Shown piece after piece: positions 45,899-54,977 of a DNA stretch of 64,000 bases. This stretch comes from Reticulitermes lucifugus. Lineage: Eukaryota > Arthropoda > Insecta > Blattodea > Rhinotermitidae. Made by a program: the position numbers and the translations under genes. The first letter of the stretch is position 1. Every line of letters begins with the position of its first letter. The notes below the pieces were generated by a model. The model was not told the origin of the DNA, searched no databases, and was given only the letters and a program-made list of their open reading frames with translations. The stretch covers positions 21,522 through 85,521 of the forward strand of contig JAKCWW010000772.1 of NCBI GenBank assembly GCA_026260175.1. Reading direction: 5' to 3'.

Positions 45899-48800
45899 GC
45901 TGTAAGTCTGGTTATTTTCTGCGGTGCAGAGTAGGTAGAATAGAATAGCATATGGAAGGGTGGGCACCACAGTGACCTGTGCACTTTGACCATTATCGAT
46001 CTTTTGTGCAACCCTTTAGCTCAGTCGTTCAGCAGTCCCGAACCTTGAACAAAGTGCAGTATCTTACTGACACAGATGTCTTCAAAGTCACCTGGTTTCA
46101 TAAAATGATGACCCAGGTGCCTGAATCGTAGTGTAGCCAAAGCCTCACAGTCACAAAGTGCGTGTGAGGCTGTTTCAGATGCCTGCTTGCATCTATTGCA
46201 CTCAGGACTGTTTACCAGCCCCAGTTTAAATAGGTGTCCTTTTAAATGACAGTCATTATCCTTAGCTGGTTTCTACTCAGATTGAGCAATTCACCAGCTT
46301 TTCTTGCAGAGGGTTTTTTTAAGAAAGCCCTTAGTCTGCCTTTGTCCATGTATGGACTGCCAATGCTCCTCGTGTTTCCTACTCGTCCAGTCTCTGATCA
46401 CCCCCCAGCAACCTTTGCAGATATACCAAGTGCAGGCTCAGGTCCTATGAGTGGATGTGAGGAGCCTTGTCTGGCTAACTGATCAGATATTTCATTTCCA
46501 TCAATTCCCGTGTGTCCCAGCACCCATACCAGTTGGATCCTGTTATGTTCTGCCAGTTTAACCAGGGATTGATGACAGTCCCAGACTAATATGGAATTTA
46601 TCTGGAAGCTGTCAAGGGCCTTGATGGCTGTCTGACTGTCAGAAAGAATGTAGATGTTCCTACCTATGTAGCCCTTTTCTATATTCTCCATTATACAAGC
46701 CTTAATGGCATATACTTCAGCCTGGAATACCGTGGTGTGGAGCCCAAGACTGAAGCTATGCCCCCTTCTCGAGCCCCATCTATACACACCAGCACCAGTG
46801 CCTTTATTGGTCTTGGACCCGTCTGTGTACCAGACCGGGCTCTCTTTGTTGTCTGGGTTGAACCTGTTCTGCCATTCACACTTGTCAGGTAACTTGGCTG
46901 TGAATGGCTTGTGGTATGCGTATCTCGGAAGCATCCTATCAGACCCCATCTGTAGGATGGGTTCGTGCTCCATATGCCAAGATTTTTTGGTGTGACCAAA
47001 GTTAGTGGATTTAGGTTTCCACTGCTGGTTAGACGTTAGCCTGTAGATCCCTGCCTGGGCCTCTGCCTCAATCATCACATGAAGAGGAGGAAGTCCCAGG
47101 AGGACCTCCATTGCATCTTTTGGGGTCGTCTTCATCACCCCTCTGTGCAGAGTACTGGTACTGCTGGGATTACAAGATGAGTGTGATTTATGATTTTGGG
47201 TTGTGGGCAGAAAAAGTTTGAGAACCACTGCATCACAAGTTTCTGTGCCAGAAAGCTTTGAATGTTTTTAACAGTAGTTCAGGTAATCAAGAAGTGAGTG
47301 GTATATTCTTGTCATAATAAGAATTTGTCAGATTTGTAAAAATGCCTTTTCTAGTGCATGCATATAATATACAAAAACAGTTTGACCTACAAGACCTGAA
47401 ATCCTGTCTCCTGCCTTCTAATTATGTATGTTTTAATATGATACTGAGGTTCAAAAATGAGTTTGGATACAGCAATATTTATTTTTATGATTGTCATGGA
47501 TAAATAACAGAGAATATTTCAACATTCATGACAACTTAAGCAGTGAGTGAACCAAGAAATTATTTTCTTATAATTACATAAACTCTTATATGTGCAGCTG
47601 ACCTGGTTAATAGGAATCACTGTTCACAGGAAACATTCTGTTTGCTGCATATTCAAAGTTCACGAAGAGGTTACTAAAGTTGAATTGACTTTTATTTACA
47701 TATATATGCTATGTTATGGGCCAGTACCATCCACAGTCAATTTGCCTGGTACTTTGTGCACACTAATGCCCTTTCTTGCTTTGAAATGGTAAAGCCTCCG
47801 TTCAGGACACTGAAAGTTCTTGCAAAGTAGTTGGCATTTGGTCTGATCATTGGCTCAGTTGGCATGGAAGCCAGTCTTTTTCTAGCAGAACCACTGGAAG
47901 GTCACGTACTACAGACCAACATTCTGTGCACTATGCATTTGTTTTGTATCATTGGTCATCCACTGATTAGCATATTTTCTCTTTCTTCTTCAAAATAATG
48001 GCATGTCAATGTCAGCCCATATGACCACTGACTTCACAGAAAAATAGGCCTATATCCTCAAGCTTTGTAGTTTAGTCTAAGCATTTCTGTTTGTTGCCAT
48101 AATTAGATCCAAATACTTTGTAAATCCATGCCCAGTCACTAGTCAAGCAGCACAGTACATAATGAAACAATATCTGAACTGAAGAGAAGTTCAAATTATG
48201 TCACATGATGGACATTTCTTATTGGCTAAAATTGGGAGGGAGCTCAGCTATATAAGATTATGGGGAGTAAGCCATTGTATTTCAGTCAGAACGGATATGT
48301 GCATACACTCTAAACACTACTATTCAAAGCAAAGAAAAATCTTTACTCACATGCAGAGTCATAAGATTGTGAAATGTGGACTTCCTTGTCACTAGAAAAG
48401 GGAGATGCCCAAGTAGTGATAGTTACAGGGTTTGGCTGTGACTAGCTTGGGCAGGAGAAGTGTAAGTACAGTTAGTGCAAAAGATTACAGAGGACAATTA
48501 GGAATTGCTCATTGTGACAGAAGAGTCAGACATAAGCTCTCATTTTATGCAAGGTTTGTTCAGATATGTGGTGCTGAAAGATTAATGGTGCAGATTTTTC
48601 TCTCTGTCATGAATTGCTCATTATAAGCTATAATCGTTCTTTCATAGTTCAACTGTACCTGCGTCCCCAGTACAATGATGCAGACATGACAGTTCATTTG
48701 TATCTGACTTCATTTTATTTGGTGTAGATCAGCATGTTATAGCTTTACCCAGATTTATCTCGTTACTTCATAAGCTCCCTCATTAACTTTACTTTCTTCT

Positions 48801-49111
48801 TCAAAACTTTCTTTGCTGTAGAGAGACGGCATGAAAAATAACTTTAATTATATAGACTTGTCAGATTATAAAACACATAGTTTGATTGATCAAGATTTTG
48901 CATGACTTTAATTTCTTTGTTCATATTTTAGAGTCAAGTATCTGAACCATTGGCTTCTGCAAATGACAGCTTTATTGGTGACCATCGACGCCCATCTCAA
49001 GTTCAGCAGTGGCTGCAGCAAATAATGGCAGAAACAGAGACTGAACCATCCATTGGGGAGCAGGAGAAGAACTTTGTATCCTTAAATCAGTCAGAACAGC
49101 TTTTTGACTGA
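38349..49111 (+). CDS. NCOA4/ARA70-like coiled-coil protein, 5 coding exons (span)
   Basis: Exons 38349-38462, 39776-39924, 43282-43437, 44787-44967 and 48932-49111 join in frame (phases 0, 2, 2, 0) to 780 nt, 259 aa. Residues 1-38 are Ser-rich. Residues about 39-80 form a likely coiled coil ('ARLTEALQSREKQLLRQVEV'). It resembles the ARA70 domain of nuclear receptor coactivator 4, which reads '..CLRSREVWLYEQVDLI..' in vertebrates. Then comes 'ITLNLDQEEYLCESILSFGK' (about 96-115), comparable to the vertebrate '..FEADTITLRQTITTFGSL..'. Near the C-terminus is a tryptophan motif, 'VQQWLQQIMAETE', recalling the repeated Trp-Leu motifs of NCOA4. Vertebrate NCOA4 is a ferritinophagy receptor of about 614 aa; this product is much shorter. 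No transmembrane or signal segment is seen. The exon chain is well supported; the family name is tentative, and other coiled-coil proteins remain possible. Confidence 0.72.
38463..39775 (+). other. NCOA4-like intron 1
   Basis: 1.3 kb, with the SINE at 39325-39610 just upstream of exon 2. Nothing else recognised. Confidence 0.75.
39325..39610 (+). repeat. tRNA-derived SINE, plus orientation
   Basis: A-box-like TAGCGTAGTTGTTATAGC near 39344 and B-box GGACTGAATCCTGG at 39388-39401. The body follows: GGCCCACCCAGCCTCC, GGGAGTAAAGCAGCC, GCTGACCACCTACC. The best preserved copy of this family in the window. Confidence 0.8.
39776..39924 (+). CDS. NCOA4-like coding exon 2 (coiled coil)
   Basis: Acceptor TTTGTTGGAG at 39775 (non-C before AG but a good pyrimidine tract); donor AT|GTAAGT at 39924/39925. 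It encodes 'VQSKLRGTFARLTEALQSRE' and 'KQLLRQVEVLHSQQRALLQS', a strong heptad pattern with Leu/Val at core positions. It ends in phase 2. Confidence 0.85.
41040..41420 (+). mobile_element. Jockey-like reverse transcriptase fragment
   Basis: Two pieces in order: 'PGAWREATVILI' near 41125-41160, comparable to the 'P..WK.A.VIPI.KPGK' motif, and 'WIAQGSVLSITLFATVINGM' 'VNAVDPSVCAS' at about 41278-41370, comparable to the 'GVPQGSVLS..LF...IN' motif. The catalytic YADD-type block is lost. Dead copy in intron 2 of the NCOA4-like gene. Confidence 0.75.
41940..41986. repeat. ATT trinucleotide microsatellite
   Basis: About 15 ATT units with one TTG interruption. Confidence 0.9.
42060..42540 (-). mobile_element. 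LINE C-terminal fragment, minus orientation
   Basis: The minus strand is open over 90 codons: 'AAISGDRNVIKKEAEEILNY' 'EDLTIEIQHMWNVQTKVIPI' 'IIGPTGTISKSFRKYLSHIV' 'GKHEIKELQKISILGTAHIL'. This peptide is a frequent LINE C-terminus in insect assemblies to my memory; I cannot name its clade. Confidence 0.65.
43282..43437 (+). CDS. NCOA4-like coding exon 3
   Basis: Acceptor GTGTGTTTCAG at 43281; donor CAG|GTAAAA at 43437/43438. In phase 2 it reads 'GDAHRSIPQITLNLDQEEYL', 'CESILSFGKVDVEGGNLVAI', 'EGNVAPFSVPYR'. Phase agrees with both neighbours. Confidence 0.85.
43438..44786 (+). other. NCOA4-like intron 3
   Basis: 1.35 kb; a C-rich run at about 44001-44012 and a T-run at 44069-44083. No other content recognised. 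Confidence 0.75.
44787..44967 (+). CDS. NCOA4-like coding exon 4
   Basis: Acceptor ATGCTTTAG at 44786; donor AAT|GTGAGT at 44967/44968. It encodes 'VEDYQDANEDHVCLYKPLSN' through 'GFNDVQHLQVEALATPESTL'. Composition is acidic and polar; probably a linker with short motifs. Confidence 0.85.
45200..45320 (+). repeat. trace of the '(S)LVEIY' interspersed repeat
   Basis: TTGATTGGTATTTAGTTTTC with 'GGAGCTTGCTGCCTCTGAAA' and GCATTATATCCCAGAACAG parallels the copies at 22500-22800 and 37660-37800. Short and diverged. Confidence 0.4.
45870..45898. repeat. ATT trinucleotide microsatellite
   Basis: About nine ATT units just upstream of the LINE end. Confidence 0.85.
45960..47230 (-). mobile_element. 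Jockey-clade LINE, 3' part with RNase H domain
   Basis: A 276-codon open frame at 47228-46398 contains an RNase H domain: 'SPVWYTDGSKTNKGTGAGVY' (first catalytic Asp), 'TTVFQAEVYAIKACI' (Glu), 'IYILSDSQTAIKALDSFQ' (Asp), 'QLVWVLGHTGIDGNEISDQL' (final Asp). All four acidic positions are kept. Downstream (46240-46015) the frame resumes with breaks as 'FKLGLVNSPECNRCKQASET', a C-x2-C finger, ending 'HFMKPGDFEDI'. The region upstream of 47230 lacks the reverse transcriptase, so it is 5'-truncated. The second copy of this tail is at 63660-64000. Confidence 0.85.
48932..49111 (+). CDS. NCOA4-like last coding exon
   Basis: Acceptor CATATTTTAG at 48931; stop TGA at 49109-49111. It encodes 'SQVSEPLASANDSFIGDHRR', 'PSQVQQWLQQIMAETETEPS' and ends 'FVSLNQSEQLFD'. 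The 'WLQQI' segment is the only tryptophan motif in the protein. Confidence 0.83.
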   Translation, partial: SQVSEPLASANDSFIGDHRRPSQVQQWLQQIMAETETEPSIGEQEKNFVSLNQSEQLFD

Positions 49112-49954
49112 TTACTGTAAAACCACTTTTGAGTTCAGAGGTTGCACAGGCGGATCCTATCCCCGATTACCAAATAATAGGGTAGTTTGGATTGTAGACT
49201 TTGACATTCATAAGCTGCATTACTGAACTGTTCTTTATAAACTTGCTAAAAGTATTGATATTTTCTAACGGGTACCACAGAGGCTGATTTTAAGAGCGTT
49301 TTATGTTTATAATTTTATGATATTTAGTAAGTTAGGGATAATTTATTTATAATATTTATTCCAGTTCTGTCGGGTTATTCTGACTTTTGTGTGAAGGCTG
49401 AATAGATGCAAGGTGTTTAACTTAGAGTGCACCATGTCCTTTAAGCTGGGTTCCACATAGTTTTATTCCATGCTTTGAACGCAATGTGTAAGGGTTGCTG
49501 ACATCACTACTTTTGCCGACCCTATCCTCAATAACAGTACCCACTGTTTTACCACACCCCTCCATAACACCTTCACCTGTTACTTTTATTATTATTATTA
49601 TTATTAAATGAGTCCAAAGAAGGGTATATTAATTCAGAGGTTATAATTTTTATGATGTGTGACAAGGTTAGGAATGATGGGACTTAATTCGTGTTGGGTG
49701 CCAGTTCTAAGCAACCTACAACAAAGCTATGAACTCTTGGTGAAGGGTGGAGAGTTTATGGGGCAGGACGTGAAGGCAGGTTTTGCTAACCCTCTGTCGG
49801 TGAGCTTGAGGTGTGGTCACATGGAATTTAAGTGAAGGTGGCTGCAGGTTTGGAATACACTACATACAACAGTCTGTTTTTTTTTAAATAATAACAGGTA
49901 TGCTCTCAAGTTCAGTTGAAAACTGTACATTTAATTTTATCAACAGTAAGGTAA

Positions 49955-50135
49955 AGCGGTCCCATACAGGCCTTGGCAGGCCCTTAGGGCTCCAGGAGGT
50001 CGAGGCTCNNNNNNNNNNNNNNNNNNNNNNNNNNNNNNNNNNNNNNNNNNNNNNNNNNTTTACCCCCCAGGAAAGATTCCTGGTACTCATTTCTTTTAGA
50101 GGCTGAGTCGACCCCAGGGCCTTAGTGTTATCAAC
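49955..50135 (-). repeat. tRNA-derived SINE, minus orientation, interrupted by assembly gap
   Basis: Left part GGCCTTGGCAGGCCCTTAGG with 'CTCCAGGAGGTCGAGGCTC' and right part CCCCCAGGAAAGATTCCTGG with TACTCATTTCTTTTAGAGGC are the reverse complement of the 3' half of the SINE at 62288-62570. About 80-100 bp of the consensus fall where 50 N are written, so the gap size is nominal. Confidence 0.8.
50009..50058. other. assembly gap (50 N)
   Basis: Exactly 50 unresolved bases inside a SINE copy. Confidence 0.99.
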
Positions 50136-52892
50136 AGTAGTGTGCTGTACTTAATGCCACAGTTTAGACTTTGTTCACCTATGAATTTTACACTGCACGC
50201 TAGTATATTATAAAATTTCAAATCCTATAAATTCACATAATATTTATTTAACCATTACATTTTCATGTAACCAGTTGTACCCAGTGATAAGTGAAGCTTT
50301 AATTTGCACAACAGTTTATAATCACAAAATTATTAACCATAGTTTATATTAGACTTAAAACAATTTTTGAGGAGGAGGCAGTACGTGTGACCTATGCGAG
50401 AGCTGAAAGAAAAGTGAGTATTGCGTCTTGGTAGCATTCATGCTCTTCAGATTCTTACCAAAATTCAGAATAACTTATAATTTCCCCATTGGCTAATCTT
50501 AGATGTTTCAAATTTGATTGGCCACCTGTTTGAAAAACCAAAACTTTAATTTCCATTGGCCACCCAATTTAGCACCTGAAATCACAAACTTCTGGTCTGT
50601 GAACCCTGGGTCTCAACTATTTACAATTTCCCCGACTTGTCAAGTATCCAGTTTCTTAGCTGGAGAACATCGAGAGCTACTGTCTTTCCTCAACACTAAC
50701 TAATGGGTTTGCCACCCCATGCTTTGAGAGTAGGTTGCTGCTACATATAAGTCCTAGTGAGGTCTCCCACTAGCTGAAGCTAACGCTCCAACTGACAGGT
50801 GTTATGATTTCATAAACCAAGAAATATTAAAGATAAAATTGAATCGAAATATTCTCTTATATTAACTTAGGCTGGGGTTGAACCTGAAGTTCTGCTGCAA
50901 CGTGATTTCCTATCTGAGCATGGCATAGACGTCAGGGAGAACTTCATTTTTACACATATGCATTGTGCAAGTCCTGACGGCTCACTTGAACATCGTACCC
51001 AACCATGGTCAGCCTAAGTTTAATGAGGGATGATCAGTTGAAAATTTATTTAAAATATAATAACCTCTGCTGTTTCAAAATCAGTGCCACAATAATACAT
51101 TTTGACCTGCAGTATGTGGCACAGTGGCATGAAACAGTGCAAGTTTGGATGAAGACATTTTTGTGGAAGTTTGTACAGATATTTTAGGTAAAGGACTGAA
51201 TGGTAGTTCACAAACTACTGGTAGTAGTTGCATTGTTTTGTTCAGTTACACTGCATAAGCAGTCTTTTTTGAGATATCACTCTCAGAAACATTGCACCAG
51301 AAAATCTTCCAGTAGGCCACAATAAGCCTAAAGCTGTCTCGTAAAAGTAAAGAATAATTGAGCATCTAAATTTGAAATAGATTACTATGCAGTATGGTAA
51401 AACAAGTGTTCTATACCATATGTTTGCTGTATAATTACCCTAACAGCACTATATAAAGAGTACAGATTATACTACTACCAATATACAAATTTATAATTAT
51501 TTTACTGATTTCAACATACCTGACTTGTAGTAACTGACATTTCAATTTCCACATGTAACGTTAGTGTCTATTACTTACTAGTATACCTAGGCCATGACTA
51601 TCACTCTTGGTATTCTTTCAATTTACATTCTTTGATAAAGCATGAAAATTCAAATGTTTAAAGCACACAGGTGTGTTCAGCTTTGATTTGAAGAACAAAG
51701 TAGAACAAAATGTATTTGTGAAAAGAATAGTGGAGTTATATGCGGGCAGTAATGGCTTCGTGCTTGTATAAAAATTAGACAAACACAGTGTGCCTGGAAG
51801 TTCACAACTATGAAGTCCACGCAGTTCATTCATGAACACTGAAACAGGATGTCCCATCATAAAATTTCAGCCTACACACAGTTGTTATGGAAAATGCAGT
51901 TCTGCATACCATGTTGCTGTATCATGTTCAGCTTATATCACATTTTATGCAAAAATTAAGAACACAGTTGTTTTGACTGCAGTTCTCCAGTCCCTTATAC
52001 TGATGTCTGTGATGCATGCACCAATAACAAAGTGTGTGGATCACACTAATTGCAGATTCTTCCATACAACATGTTTCTGGGATCTCCCTCTTTTCTGTCT
52101 GCTGTAACCATGTGCCCAGCTACATGGTCACAGACATGATCAGCCACATTTTTCATGAGTTAATAAAGTATAAATGCTTGTTTGCAATTTTAAAGGTCTG
52201 CGACTATTGCCAGATATCAGTTCTTGGGTACCGAGTGATTTTCTGTAATGACTGTTAAGAAATGGTCTTCCTATAATGTATGTCAGTCATGTTAATATTG
52301 AACAGTTATATATAAGTGATATTATTCGTTTTAAAAGTTTTTTGGTAATTGTTGCTATTATACAAATAAAGCATGACATGGTCACGGGAGACCGCTTGCA
52401 AAGCAAGAAAAGCTCTTGAAATTCCTTCATCTTCATGAAGTGCATGCAATGCCAATTTTAAGTTAACTGGTATCAATGTTAGCGAAAGAAACTAATAATT
52501 GTGTGGAATCCAGGAAATACAGTACTTCTGCTTATGGGAGGAAATACCCAAAATCAGGTCCAAAATTTTGCCGGAAAAGTGTACAGTGGACCTACCTTGG
52601 AACGTTCAGAAAGGATGCTGGAGGACAAAAGTAGAAAATTGTACTTATAAAATATTGCTCCACAAGTGATAAAATTAGGTTTCATTAAAATTTTCATCAG
52701 GAAGATGGGTAATTGTATAGTTGGATAACAATGCATACTTTAACAGAATATTTCTTACTTGGAACAGCAAGCTGTAATAAACCCCTCCCACCAGCAATCC
52801 CTGAGGACATAAATACATTAGGACACATTTTATTATTTATACTAATAACTTTATTCAACATTATATCCACCGTGCATTTTGATAATAATTCA

Positions 52893-53095
52893 CAATTTCA
52901 AAAAACCAACAAATGCACTATATTATCAAGTATTGTTCAATATCCCCTGCATATGTTTCGGCTCCAGCTGAACCATCTTCAGGGGGTCAAGGTTACATTG
53001 ACCCCCTGAAGATGGTTCAGCTGGAGCCGAAACACATGCAGGGGATATTGAACAATACTTGATAATATAGTGCATTTGTTGGTTTTTTGAAATTG
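52893..53095. repeat. near-perfect palindrome, 98 bp arms, 7 bp loop
   Basis: Arms 52893-52990 and 52998-53095 are reverse complements with one mismatch noted (CATATG versus CATGTG). Each arm carries CCCTGAAGATGG, a short stem, then GGAGCCGAAACA(C/T)ATG, and ends TGCATTTGTTGG. The same layout occurs at 18827-19471 and 58377-58447. Confidence 0.9.
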
Positions 53096-53100
53096 CGAAC

Positions 53101-53106
53101 TTTATT
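53101..53106 (-). terminator. candidate polyadenylation signal of the MARCH8-like gene
   Basis: AATAAA on the minus strand, about 595 nt after the stop codon. Other hexamers at 53222-53227 and 53244-53249 would give shorter 3' UTRs. Cleavage from the 53101 signal would fall inside the palindrome 52893-53095. Confidence 0.3.
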
Positions 53107-53699
53107 CAAGTTACAACATTGGCACCAATATAAAAAATGAACACAAAACTTTTGGCATTACTTGATGCCTTCAACAACACACCAGACTGCAGATCTAATT
53201 AAGACTTAAAAATTGCACTAATTTATTATGAAAAACAAATTACTTTATTGACTGCTGCTTAGGAGAACTTGAAGTACTGTTTCATACACACCACAAGTAC
53301 CTTCATTTAAGTAAATTCTGAGAGTCAGTCAAATGGGAACACAACCCACACCTAGTCCAAATGAAAACTTAATTTAAATATCTGAATTTAAGTACAAAAT
53401 ATGAATGGAACTCAATTTGTGTAATTGAACATTAATAGAGTCAAAAGTTACCATAGTCACGTGGTAAACAACTACTGTAAGACTTCGAATGCTAAATGTT
53501 TCTTACGCTGCACTCATATCTCCAATAAGAAAAGAAATTAAAACACTCTTTCAAAATTTCAAATTTGTACTTAATACATACACCAGTTTGAAAAAAACTT
53601 TTTAAGTAGGCCTAATTTTATAACATGATGGATTCTATTACAAATATTTTGAAATAAATTCTCCTTGCACCTTGTGAATTTTGTACAATTTTGCAGTTA

Positions 53700-54977
53700 T
53701 CATGTAGCATTTGTGGGATGTTCATTCCCAGGGACTACAGAAAGCAGTGGGGACTGGGACCCAAGAGAGAATTTGGTTCGGACTGTAGGTGCTGGCACTC
53801 CAGTTATTTGATCAGGTGCTACATCAGACACCCACTTGATACCCGAGTTGGAAGGACCAATGGCCCATGGTCTCACGGGCAGGGTTGGAGCCTGTCGCTG
53901 TGTAAGTGGCAATCCCGTATCAATCGGTGATTTTCGAGTTTGTTGCAGCAACTGTACTGATGGTGATTGAAATGACTCTTCACTGCTACTCGAACTCACA
54001 GCACAACTAGTGGACATATTGGGCATGTTTATGTCTCGGAATTTCCCTTTGTCCTCCAGTTCTCTCTGCCTGGTGAGAGGAGTTAGAAGAGAAGATGGCA
54101 GGAACACAAATGCACTGGCTCCCTGGTTATTTCCACTCATCCTGCACACACTTTCACACTTGCTATTTTCTTCTTGTAGAAGGTGGCTCATTTCTTCACA
54201 TTCAATCCCACTTAAACAGCTGTCTCCAATTACATGTGATGACTCATCATATGAAAACTTGCTGTTTGATACATTAGCTGCACTGCCTTCATAATCAGTT
54301 TCTTTTAAATTGCCTATTTCACAAATACCATGACCTTCAAGAGACTCTGATGCTACTGATTGATAATTATTACCATTTTCTATTACAGTGACTCTCTTAA
54401 GTAATTCTTCATTTCCACATTCAGTGCATGCCAAAAGAATGTTATCAGTTACAGAAATTGCTCTCTCATATTGTTTCTCTTCTGCCTTACCTTTACTACA
54501 ATTCTTCCTCCTCCCCTCACGGAAGGCAGAGCCCACCGCATTTGCACTAGCCAACTCATTCCCCCTGTGTTTTCCCCTACCAACATCATCCGAAGTGACA
54601 ACTCCGCAGCATGTCTCCGATACAAGCAGTGATTCTTCTCTTGCCAGTGGCGGCTGAGAATTTGATGTTGGCAAGGCAACTTTTTCTGGGGCATTCTGCA
54701 CAAATATCACTCTGTTGAAGGCCTTCCAGCGTCGACACAAATGGAGATATGATTTGCACTGTATGTACATAAAGATAATACCCCCAGTAAATCCAATGGC
54801 CTCAACAATTAGTTTGGTCCAGAATGGCCACTCAAGAATACCTTTATGAATCTCTTCTGCTGTACGATCAATCAGGACATACAGTGACCACACCACACAT
54901 GTCAGAGCCACAGCATGGAATGTGACTGAACAGAGAAGTTTGCGGCGCTCCACGCCAGACATCTCCAGTGTCTGCCA
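53700..54977 (-). CDS. MARCH8-like last exon: membrane spans and long tail
   Basis: Acceptor GTTGGTTGCAG before 54977; stop TGA at 53702-53700. The 425 codons begin '[16 protein letters not shown]', continue through two membrane spans ('[14 protein letters not shown]' and '[17 protein letters not shown]') and then a hydrophilic tail with Ser clusters ('[17 protein letters not shown]') and acidic stretches. The open frame runs 81 nt further upstream of the acceptor, but that part does not match the family. Confidence 0.93.
   Translation of the reverse strand, partial: WQTLEMSGVERRKLLCSVTFHAVALTCVVWSLYVLIDRTAEEIHKGILEWPFWTKLIVEAIGFTGGIIFMYIQCKSYLHLCRRWKAFNRVIFVQNAPEKVALPTSNSQPPLAREESLLVSETCCGVVTSDDVGRGKHRGNELASANAVGSAFREGRRKNCSKGKAEEKQYERAISVTDNILLACTECGNEELLKRVTVIENGNNYQSVASESLEGHGICEIGNLKETDYEGSAANVSNSKFSYDESSHVIGDSCLSGIECEEMSHLLQEENSKCESVCRMSGNNQGASAFVFLPSSLLTPLTRQRELEDKGKFRDINMPNMSTSCAVSSSSSEESFQSPSVQLLQQTRKSPIDTGLPLTQRQAPTLPVRPWAIGPSNSGIKWVSDVAPDQITGVPAPTVRTKFSLGSQSPLLSVVPGNEHPTNAT

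Larger units (their letters stand above)
44968..48931 (+). other. NCOA4-like intron 4
   Basis: 4 kb. Contains the unnamed repeat trace at 45200-45320, an ATT microsatellite (45870-45898) and the Jockey-like LINE at 45960-47230. The part at 47230-48900 shows nothing recognised. Confidence 0.75.
49112..53099. other. intergenic region between convergent genes
   Basis: Converging 3' ends of the NCOA4-like and MARCH8-like genes. Contains an ATT microsatellite (49587-49606), a SINE with a 50-base gap (49955-50135) and the palindrome 52893-53095. Reading frames of 60-98 codons at 51600-53000 show no family resemblance. Confidence 0.7.

Noticed and set aside
46705-46995. 96-codon plus-strand frame opposite the LINE RNase H frame
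   Set aside because: Shadow of the minus-strand RNase H coding sequence.
52991-53045. Canonical hammerhead ribozyme in the palindrome
   Set aside because: GAAAC is present after a stem, but the CUGAUGA core is replaced by CTGAAGATGG, so a canonical ribozyme is not supported; kept only as a hypothesis.
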